Positions 7,102-7,241 of a stretch of 7,241 nt of DNA are shown here, in pieces. This DNA comes from CAZIPN01 sp964541225 (lineage in GTDB: Bacteria > Actinomycetota > Coriobacteriia > Anaerosomatales > JAAXUF01), in the NCBI GenBank assembly GCA_964541225.1, contig CAZIPN010000050.1, positions 1-7,241 on the forward strand, given 5' to 3'. The notes beneath the pieces were generated by a model. The model saw only the letters and a list, made by a program, of their open reading frames with translations, did not search any database and was not told where the DNA came from. Both the position numbers and the translations under genes were made by a program. Position 1 is the stretch's first letter, and each line of letters starts with the position of its first letter.

Positions 7102-7126
7102 GGGACTCCCCCTAAGCGCGAGTCCC
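7102..7126 (-). repeat. Perfect 7-bp inverted repeat in the ferredoxin 5' leader
   Basis: GGGACTC (7102-7108) and GAGTCCC (7120-7126) form a perfect 7-bp stem with an 11-nt loop in the transcribed leader, ending 3 nt before the Shine-Dalgarno. It may stabilise the transcript, modulate initiation or be a protein-binding site. No T tract follows in the minus-strand sense (GAAAAGGAG follows), so it is not an intrinsic terminator. Confidence 0.6.
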
Positions 7127-7151
7127 CGCCAGAGGACTACGCCGATTTCGT

Positions 7152-7164
7152 GGGTACCTTACCC
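7152..7164. repeat. Inverted repeat overlapping the ferredoxin -10 element
   Basis: GGGTA (7152-7156) and TACCC (7160-7164) are perfect inverted arms around 3 bp, and they cover the whole -10 hexamer. The position suits an operator at which a repressor would block RNA polymerase, but the arms are short and chance is possible. Confidence 0.35.
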
Positions 7165-7184
7165 GCGCCTCAAGGACGTGTAAA
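7156..7184 (-). promoter_or_regulatory. Sigma-70-type promoter of the ferredoxin gene
   Basis: On the minus strand, TTTACA (-35, 7184-7179) and TAAGGT (-10, 7161-7156) are separated by exactly 17 bp. This predicts transcription starting near 7149 and a leader of about 60 nt. The -35 matches the TTGACA consensus at five of six positions and the -10 keeps the key T-A and final T. Confidence 0.65.
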
Positions 7185-7219
7185 GGGGGGGCGGTCTGTG
7201 GCGGCGTCTCGACCCACCC

Positions 7220-7239
7220 GAAGCCGCGCAGCGGGCTTC
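7220..7239. repeat. Hairpin-forming inverted repeat at the right edge
   Basis: GAAGCC (7220-7225) and GGCTTC (7234-7239) are perfect arms around 8 nt; an alternative fold pairs further bases with a one-base bulge. It lies upstream of the ferredoxin promoter and could be the 3'-end hairpin of a gene just outside the window on either strand. No T tract is seen on the minus strand, and the plus-strand continuation is cut off. Confidence 0.35.
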
Positions 7240-7241
7240 AG

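Noticed and set aside
6917..7183. Plus-strand open frame of 88 codons opposite the ferredoxin
   Set aside because: Antisense to the two CxxCxxCxxxCP motifs and extends through the ferredoxin promoter; nothing supports its expression.
7185..7191. Run of seven G next to the -35 element
   Set aside because: A short homopolymer in GC-rich DNA; no function can be supported.

Overview
The window is GC-rich (by eye about 60-65%) and densely coding bacterial chromosome. It holds seven protein genes and no RNA gene, transposon, prophage or CRISPR array. A separate small 2[4Fe-4S] ferredoxin suggests an anaerobic lifestyle. Together with the GC content and protein style, an anaerobic actinobacterium such as a Coriobacteriia relative is a reasonable guess, but no marker gene here proves it.

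Left half, plus strand (1-2662): the 3' part of a lon ATP-dependent protease gene runs off the left edge. It is followed 29 nt later by a UDP-glucose 4-epimerase-like sugar-nucleotide epimerase. The epimerase stop overlaps by 4 nt the GTG start of a 189-residue protein. That protein appears to be a cysteine-free, motif-poor relative of family-4 uracil-DNA glycosylases. The three genes look co-transcribed and end in a short convergent gap (2663-2699).

Right half, minus strand (2700-6709, read right to left): a signalling cassette. A membrane histidine kinase with an extracytoplasmic CACHE-like sensor, HAMP domain and phytochrome-type transmitter is followed by a single-domain Rcp1-like response regulator. 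After an ATGA overlap comes a receiver-GAF-PP2C (RsbU/SpoIIE-type) phosphatase. The simplest reading is that the kinase senses an external ligand and phosphorylates one or both receivers, and that the phosphatase output acts on an anti-sigma-factor antagonist encoded elsewhere.

Right edge (6838-7184, minus strand): a self-contained ferredoxin unit with a sigma-70-like promoter (17-bp spacer), a hairpin-bearing 5' leader, a strong ribosome binding site, the 62-codon gene and an intrinsic terminator. The longest stretch without a gene is 188 bp (6710-6897), holding the ferredoxin terminator and the poorly defined kinase promoter region. The last 155 bp (7087-7241) hold the ferredoxin promoter and leader plus an unassigned hairpin.

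No clearly new multi-gene system is visible. The most distinctive item is the degenerate glycosylase-like protein coupled to the epimerase gene behind lon.
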